Source: Podocnemis expansa
Lineage: Eukaryota; Chordata; Testudines; Podocnemididae
DNA: 64,000 nt
NCBI GenBank assembly: GCA_007922195.1
Contig: ML682003.1
Coordinates: 5,089,018-5,153,017, forward strand
Direction: 5' to 3'
This document shows, one piece after another, positions 56,641-64,000 of this stretch. Each line of letters begins with the position of its first letter. Within the stretch, counting starts at the first letter, position 1. The notes under the pieces are model-generated. The model worked only from the letters and a program-made list of their open reading frames with translations. It had not been told where the DNA came from and did not search any database. A program made the translations under genes and the position numbers.

Positions 56641-59085
56641 CAAAGCCAGCAGCGGGGCAGGCAGGAGGCCAAAGGAACAAGTCGCTGGCTGGCAGAGCAG
56701 GCACAGGGCTGCCGCTTGGCTCCCAGCCTCGGGGCTCTTGCAGCTAAATCAGGAGACTCTCCACTGGCTGTAGGCAGTACAGGGCCTAGGACACACAGCT
56801 GAGCCCTTCTGGTTTCACCTGGCAGAGGGCAGCACAGTGGAGCCACAGGCACGCCAGCCGGTTACCGTGCCCCGTAACGGTGCCTGGGCGGCCCAAAGGG
56901 GTTGAGGAAGAGGGTTTCTCGCCCCAGAGCCTGCTCGGGAGGCACGAGACAGCCAAATCCGTGCTCAGGAGAGACCAGGGGTGCCAGCCACCCACCCCCG
57001 CAGCAGAGCCCAGGTAAGTGGGTCCCACCGGTATCATGTTCCATGGCATGTCAGGTCTGAAAGGAATGGAGAAAAAAATCCCTCCGCACGCAAGGCAGCG
57101 ATGCCGGGGAACAGGTTTTCCAGCCGCACCAGCCAGCAGAGCACAACCATAGGCACCTTGAACCAGTGGGGAGTGCCAGCAGCCAGTCCCTGCCGATTGC
57201 CTCTGGGCATCATCACCTGCGAGGGCGATTGGCACTGCGGGGAATAGGGGGCACTCGCCCCTCTGAGCCAGTGCCAACCTCCCAACTCCCCGGGACGCTC
57301 CTGAGTCACAGGTCGCCAGCAGGAAGTGCCGTGCCACAGGGCGGGTGGCACCCTGGTGATGCTGGGAAGAGGGTGAGGTGCAGTCCCCTGTTCTCCTCAC
57401 CTAGAGAAGCAGGAGGCAAAGTGACCCCAGCTGGCACCTGCCTCCTTGGCCAATCCAGGTTTAGTGCCCAGCAACAGGGAGAGAAAAATCAAGCCTCTTC
57501 TGCTGCTAGGCCTGGATCACTCTCCCTTCGCTGCAGCAGTATAGAGCCTATGAGACACACTTGCATTGTTTAGCTGATCGGGCTGGGCTCCTGTGTAGCT
57601 CCCACTGCTGCAGTTGGGGAAGGGGTGACACATCCACACCACGGGTCCCAGTCTCCAAAGCGGGGACAGTTCACGGTCCCACACTGCCCCCAGACTTTGG
57701 AGAGAGGAAGGGTCTCACCAACAGACACACAGCGGGTCAGTGACTGACCCTGCTGCCCCAGCGTGCGGTCCTCTGCTCACAGCCTGCCTGCAGCTCACCT
57801 GAGTCCAGCAAGGCGGTTTCCCACCATCAACAGCATGGGCAGTTAACGGTGCCACCAGCTGTGGAATCTGGAACTCGGGTCCCGGCAGGCGAAACAACAA
57901 TTCAAGGGACCCAGGCCAGGGGATGCTCAGGCTCAGGTCCAGCACCCCCTGGGGTGCCCATGGAGTCAACCGGCGAACGCCGATGGCACCAGCCCGGAGC
58001 ACAGATCTGCATGGCATCCTGCAATCCGCTTAGCGGAAGCCGCTCCTCCCCAGAATGGGGCGACAGGAGCAGGGGAGGGTGGATGCAGATACCGCTGACA
58101 CAATGAGCTCCCTGCCCCTCAAACACAGCGCCTCCTAGAAGCGGAGTGAAGGGGGTATCGCGTTAGGGCCCCCCTTGGGAGAGGGACGACCCGATGCTTT
58201 CCCCGTGCCTCCTTGGAGGCAGAGCAGATGGAGCAGGGCAGCGTGAGGAGGGGACCAGCCAGGGCTGCAGAAGTGGAGTCAGGGAAAACAGACAAACTGC
58301 TCCACTGTTGCCCTGGCCCAGAGGCGGAGGAAGGGACAGATCTGACTACACGCTGGGCATCATGTGGATGGGGATCTGAGAAGGGACAGCGGCTGGTGTG
58401 GAGGAGCCGGAGTTTTCAGCTTAGCCTGCTGATCTGGAAACTTTCCCCGTCCCAGCCGGCTCTTTGGCATCTGGGGATAGCACGAGACAAGCTCCTGCTT
58501 CACTGCAGGGCTCTGCTGAGCTAGGCAGGTCTCCCCCTCTCAGCCAGCAACAGGCAGGGGCTGGGATTTTACAGCCCTCAGGAACTTTTGGGCTGTGGCG
58601 CCGGCTGATTCTGGTCCGGTCCAAATGGGCTGGGCTTCACGGTCCTTGTGGGGACAGCTAGGCCTGAGTGCCCTGGTCATTTCTGAGACTGGTGGGGTGG
58701 CTGCCATCCCAATGTGCTCTGCTTTGTGGGCTGTGTAGGGTCCTTAGCCACTGAAATGCAGCCATGTCTGGGGTGGAGGGTGGCAGCTGTTCATTCAACA
58801 CAGCCCATTGGCACAGGGAGTAAAGAGAAATCCCTTCGTCCCATGAAACACTGCTGAGGCACTGGGGGAAGTATTAACCCCAAGAGCAGAGTCTCTCTCC
58901 CAAAGCCCCTGCACGGTACAAGCGGGTGCTGTGCTGAAGGGCAGAGGGAGGGGCGCTCTCCCTGCCAGCCCAACTGCCACAACACCCTGGGGAAGGCTGG
59001 GCCCTACAGTACATGCAGAACAGTGTCCGTCTGGGAATCTCAGTGCGCTTGATATATGGAAACCTCACAGACCCCTTGGGAGAGC
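56641..59085. other. Upstream of GPT: no gene recognised
   Basis: GC-rich, with overlapping open frames on both strands but no conserved motif or splice-consistent exon set that I can identify. Confidence 0.4.
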
Positions 59086-59089
59086 AGGG

Positions 59090-59226
59090 TGGGCCCCATT
59101 TACCAATGGGGAAACTGAGGCACAAAGCAGCAACGTGACTTGCCCAAGGTGAGCCAGCGAGCCAATGACAGAGCCAGGAATAGTCCCCGGTCTCCCGGCT
59201 GCCAGTCCTCCACTCTGATCACTCCT
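59090..59226 (-). repeat. MIR-like SINE fragment
   Basis: 'aatggggaaactgaggcaca', 'gacttgcccaaggtgagcca' and 'gacagagccaggaatagtcc' are the reverse complement of the conserved MIR core and tRNA-side sequence. Confidence 0.8.
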
Positions 59227-62200
59227 GCAGGGCTCCCAGTGTAGCCGAAAGCTGTCCCCTGCCCCAGGTCCCTGAGCGCCAAGACGCCTGTGGCAGAGAA
59301 TGGCAGTTACAGGCGCTTTGTGCAGAGAGCAGAGGGGGACCAGGGGAGGAGGGGACTCTGGGTCCCTCAGGACAGGTGGGCTCCCCCCAAGGCAATCCAG
59401 CCAACACAGAGGGGGCAAACCACTAACTCACCATTGGATCAGGGCCCTCAGTCTGGGTGGAGGCTGCGTTGCAGAAAAAAATAAAGCCATTTTGCTATAA
59501 AATTGTTGCAGTTTGGGGAGTCGGGGGAGCATTTTGTTCTGGGGATTCTTCCCCAGAGGGGTGCATGCCAAGAGCCTCTGCCCGCCCCACAGCTGGTCCC
59601 CCAAAGCCAGCCACATGAATGCGGACCCTGTGGGTGTGAGCACCATCTTCACTGCTGCTTCTCCCCCCTGGCCCTGTGATGGCCTCATCTGCCACCCTCT
59701 CTGCAACTCCAGCACAGGGCTTGATGCCATCCCTTTCCTGATCTCTGGCTTCCACCACTGCAATCGCCTTCCCCTCTGCAGCCAGCAGCAGCCTCCATTC
59801 ACCAACCCATTGCCGATCCCCTCACCCACCAGTCCCCTGGCTTGTGGTCTGTCCCTGTGGCAGCTACTTAACCCAGCCAAAGGGAATCATGGGGACTGGC
59901 TTGGGAAAGAGTGCCAGCAAGTGGGCAGAGACAGCAAGCAGAGCCTGGCACCAGACAGGACAGGCGCTATGCAGACTCCATGCTAGTTTTGTCAGCACTG
60001 AGGTCTCTGCAGCAGAGGTAGCAAAAGATGCAAGCACTCCTCACCACTGGGCCGACTTCAGCAAATAGCTATGAGGATAATGGGCCCAGGGAGCCATGTA
60101 CGGGACACCAGACCGGGGGCACAGTCACACCTCAGGGATCCAGCAGGTTTAATTCACTGAGTTTTGAACTCTGACCCTTGAGAAATCCCTGCAGCCACCG
60201 CTGGGGTGGAGTGCAGCAGCTGTCCCCGTGCACAATAACATCACAGCGTGCTGCAGGGGACAGCGATTGGAAGCCCATGGCTGGCTGAAATGAGAGGGAC
60301 ACAGTGGTGCCAGGACATGGGGGTAATTCCTGGACACGTAGCAGGAGACCTTTAATGCCCCCCATTGGGTCAGAATCTCAATTGCCAGCATCCTTCAAAC
60401 GACAGCACCCCCAGCACCTCCCCGGCCTGCCGCCACATGCGGCTGAGTCCCCCTGCAGCTGATCTGTGTGTCTCTTGGGATCAGCGCCACATCCCCTCTG
60501 CCGTGACCACAGGTGTCCAAAGAGGTTACCGTCACAGGACAGCGTGAGCGTCATTCCCAGCACATGGCTCCTTGGTGGCCTTGGGCAGGGGCTGGTCTCA
60601 GCCAGCTCCTGGCCCAGCAGCTCCCCCAAGGCATGTGCCTGTCCTTGGGCAACAGCGCTGGGTCCCATGTGGAGCTGCAGTGCTAATGCCCATGGAGGCA
60701 TCCTTGACTTTCAGCCAGGTGCCTAGGAGCCACCCAGACAGGCAGCCTGGGCAAAGGTCCTGGCAGGCAGGGCAGGCAGCGATGGTCATTGGAGCAGCCC
60801 ACGTGTCTCTTCCTCCACTTGCCGCCTCCTCCCTCCGTCACCCTCCCGCAGGCCCACACTGGCTCACTGGCCCTTGTGGGTTTTGGATCCTCTCAAAACA
60901 TCGGGTGAAGGCAGGTGCCTCTCTGGCCTGAGACTGCAGCAGCCTGAGCCAGAGTTTTTGCCATTTTCTTTCGTGGCTCCGGGGAGCTGGCTGGGCAGGT
61001 TACACACACCTGGCTCCAAGGAGCCTGAACAGCCGGTTCCCAGCCTAGAGCCATGTGAGTGCAGCAGCTCCAAAGCTCCCCCACTCATTGCGCCCCACAG
61101 GACCCGGGCTGGTCAGGGTGGCTCAGAGTCTGGGTGAGTTTGCACCGTTCACTCCCACGGCACTGCCACCTGTCAGGGCTCAGCCCGCAGTCACCCCCTG
61201 CTTGAGTCCATCAAACCCCAGCTGCACCAAGGCACCAGACCTCAGTGAGGAAGAAGTTCAAGGTAACGTCCCCAAATGTGATGGGATTGGCTCAGCCTTT
61301 CCAGAACCAGGGCAGGGGTGTGCACAGCCCAGGTGCCCCTCTGACCCCACTTCCTACCCACAGATGAGGATCCAGGACGAGGAGGTTGAGTCCACCCCGG
61401 TTCCAGCACCAGGAGGGTTAAAGGGAAGTGGTACCTGCAGGTCCCTGCTGACACACCCACCCGGACCCTGCTCCTATTATCAGCCCCAGGGAGCTGAGCC
61501 CAGGCGGAGGCTGAGCCAGCTGGTAGGACCTGATAGGCTGCGCCGGGCGCTGCTGCGCCCCTCCTGCCCTGGGCCTCCTGCCAAGACAAGGGCCCAGCCC
61601 CACCTTCTCAATCACCAGCTGTCAAGGCTCCCAGTCTCCTTCCAGCCTGGCTCCGTCAGCACCCGCCTTGAGCACCCAGAGAGCAAGCGGCCACTCCCCC
61701 CTCACCCCCCATGCAATCACCCTGCCAGAGGCCATGACCCGGGGAGCTGCAAAGGCAGTGAGCTTGAAGAACTAGCGCTTGGGGCATGGGGGACAGGACA
61801 TGGGGCTCAGCAGCAGGGCTGGACATGCAGCAATGCTCTTGGGGGTGTGGGGAGAACCTGATCCCCAGCCTGCGAGTGGGATTCGGGCAGAAACCTGCAG
61901 TGGGGTGCGGATGTGTTTGGCTAGGGGAATGCTGAGCTGCAGATGCCCAGGCCTCCCCCCACCGGTCACACGCAGAGCCCAGTGCTGGCCCCTGGGGCTC
62001 TGGACCAACACTCGCACAGCAGGACCCCCAGAACAGAGCCGCTCAAAGCATGTGGGCTAGGAACCACACGGGTCTGCGTCCTCCACCCCGGGACTGTGGG
62101 ACCAGGGGGTGGGGCCATGGATGGGGGAGCCAAGGGGCAAATCAGGGGCTGTGGGATGAAACTGAGCCAAAGAACACGTGGGACAGGGACAGCCCCAAGT

Positions 62201-64000
62201 GCGTGATGTGGGCACAAGGGAGCTCCATCACCCCGAACAGCCACAATGAGATGAAGGCGAAGGGGCAGGAAAAAGGCCACCTGGCCAGGCTGGGCCTCAC
62301 CCAGGGGGTGATCTCAGCATTAGCAGCCCTGTGCGTCCCTGCTGCCTGGGGCTGCGATCAGACCCACCCGCTCCCTGGTCGCAGCAATTTTGCCATGGAA
62401 GGAGCGCGCCAGGCTGGACAGTGGCTAGGCAAGCAGCTGGGAGCAAAGCCAAGGTCCGTGGGACCGTCTCCCTGTGTGTCAGGCTGCAGGGGACCTGCCT
62501 GGACAACCAGCACCCAACGGACCCGAATGTGGCGCTTGGTCCCCTCTGAGCAGGACCCAGAAACAACAGGGCTTGGCATCGAGGCCGTCACTAACCTGGG
62601 TGGCTGGCACTTGCCTCAGCTAGCAGGGCTCCTGTCCCACTCCAAACCAGCCAGCACCTGCCTCCAGCACACAGTCTCTGAGCAGCAGCTGCGGCAGAGG
62701 GCGAGTGGCTGGGAGGGTGTTGCCTTGCCTTCTGTCTCGCCAAAGCAGCTGCGTGACCTTTCTGGGAGCAGCTGCCTGGTGGGGCCGCCCCAGCCAGCTC
62801 CTGGGATGTAAAAGGAGCTGGGTCTCCCCCGCCCGTCCACCGGATCTTCCGCGCCTGTCAAGTCCCCCCAGCCCTGCCCGCTGTTCCCCTTGAGCCCTCC
62901 TATGGGGAGCTGGAGAGGAACTGGGGCCAGTGCACTTGGCGGGTGCCCCTCAACCCCCAGACGCTTCTTTTGGTCTGGCCTGCACCTTCCAGAGCGATGC
63001 CCTCCCTGCCGTCACGAAGGCAGCACATGCACCATGCTTCCTCAGTGGCACAGGAGGCGGTGCCCAGCCATGGCACACACAGCCAGCTGCCCCAGCCAAG
63101 AGCACGAATGCCCAGGTCTTGCCCTCAGGCTGAGCGCCCCACTGTGCAGATCCACCAGTACGCAGGGGCTGAGAGCACAGCTCTCTGCCCTAGTGCCCAG
63201 GGACACACAGCCTTGTGCCACTGGATTGCAGTCATTCTGACTGTGCACAGGTTTTCGGGAAGGGTTGGGTGCCCAGGCTGACACACCTTGCAGGGGACAA
63301 CAGTAGTGCCCAGCACCTGCCCTCTTAGAGACTGGACCCTTCAGGGCTTCTCAGATCAGGCCCTGCCCAGTCTCCGTGCCTCAGTTTCCCTCATCGAATA
63401 AAGAATAGGACTGTCTCCACCAGGAGGGCTGCAAGGTTCCTCTGGTTGCTCCCAGCATGGTAGGACAGTGCCCTCCCATCTGTGGAGCTGATGACTGTGA
63501 ACCCGGCCCTGTTGCTGGCTGTCCACGGTCCCCAGGATCCAGCGCCAGTGAGGAGCTAAGCCCCCTGCTGCCACTGCTGCAGATCAACCCCAGCAGGGGA
63601 GCAGTTGCCAACCACACACCCTGTCCCAGCCCCCTCCCACCAACCCAGCTGTCAGGCTAGCCCCACCGCCAGCAGCTGGCGAAGTGGGGCACTCAGTGGG
63701 GAAGCTGCCTGAGTCCCTGCTCAGATATCAGCGGTTGAAGGGGGAGACTCAGTTCCCAGAGCCCAGCTCCAGCAACTCCTCCACCCCCTACTCCTCTCTC
63801 TAGCCTCAGACACTCTGTTGACCTAGCTAGGTGCCCCCTCTTTCCACCCGCCTGCCCTTCTCCAGGTGCCTCTGGCCAGCCCCAGGTCCCCATCTCACTC
63901 CGGACAGATCCCTTGCCCATACAGCTGTGCTCGCCCTCCCGCCCCTCCATCCTCCTAGGTGCCCCGGCCTTTGGCTGGAGCACCAGGCCTGCTTCAAACC
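59227..64000. other. GC-rich distal region, no gene supported
   Basis: The longest open frame (61055-61861, +) is Pro/Ser-rich and lacks any domain. A second MIR-like core ('ctccgtgcctcagtttccct') lies at about 63373-63392. Nothing else is recognisable. Confidence 0.4.

Noticed and set aside
61055..61861. 268-residue Pro/Ser-rich + strand frame
   Set aside because: No domain, no periodic codon signal and no splice context. Long frames are expected in GC-rich DNA.
57000..64000. 3' end of PPP1R16A upstream of GPT, as in mammals
   Set aside because: I looked for ankyrin-type or C-terminal coding exons on the - strand and could not support any.

Overview
The window looks like vertebrate nuclear DNA, most likely from a turtle. 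The evidence is interspersed repeats of CR1-type LINEs, two DIRS1-type tyrosine-recombinase retroelements, Penelope-like elements, many short hAT-like DNA transposons and MIR-like SINE remnants, around split genes with GT-AG introns. DIRS elements plus a heavy CR1 load plus F-type lectins fit a turtle better than a bird or mammal. The species cannot be named from this sequence alone. There is a 401-base assembly gap at 28,697-29,097.

Two host genes can be read exon by exon. (1) On the + strand, 1,262-15,334 holds the last five exons of a tandem-domain F-type lectin (fucolectin-like) gene. Each lectin domain is split over an A exon (283 bp) and a B exon (161 bp). The window gives B, A-B, A-B-stop, so two complete domains and the end of a third. 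Both complete domains keep the fucose-binding signature H-X26-R-X-D-X4-R. All exons are open, and splice sites and phases agree. (2) On the - strand, 56,264-45,111 holds a complete alanine aminotransferase gene (GPT, cytosolic ALT1 type): 11 coding exons, 486 residues, every junction in phase. Its first coding exon lies in a CpG island at about 56.0-56.6 kb and a poly(A) signal lies at 44,467-44,462.

Most of the rest is repeats. The 10.5-kb intron between lectin exons A1 and B2 holds a CR1 fragment split by a hAT element (3,128-3,709) and by an antisense DIRS element (about 3,758-9,486). From 15.5 to 26.6 kb there are CR1 remnants, MITEs, minisatellites and sequence I cannot classify. At 26,627-32,700 lies a second, non-autonomous DIRS element that keeps its termini and gag end, but whose polymerase/recombinase core is replaced by about 3.4 kb of unrelated sequence. 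From 32.7 to 36.3 kb there are CR1, hAT, Penelope-like and LTR-retrotransposon remnants. From 39.3 to 44.3 kb two CR1 copies in opposite orientation are broken by younger DNA transposons. The 56.7-64 kb stretch upstream of GPT is GC-rich and has no gene I can support.

The most notable points are the phase-1/1 lectin module that was duplicated together with an intronic CR1 piece, the DIRS derivative with a swapped core, a three-copy family of roughly 0.7-kb hAT-like elements with an internal minisatellite, and the layered nesting that gives a relative order of insertions.
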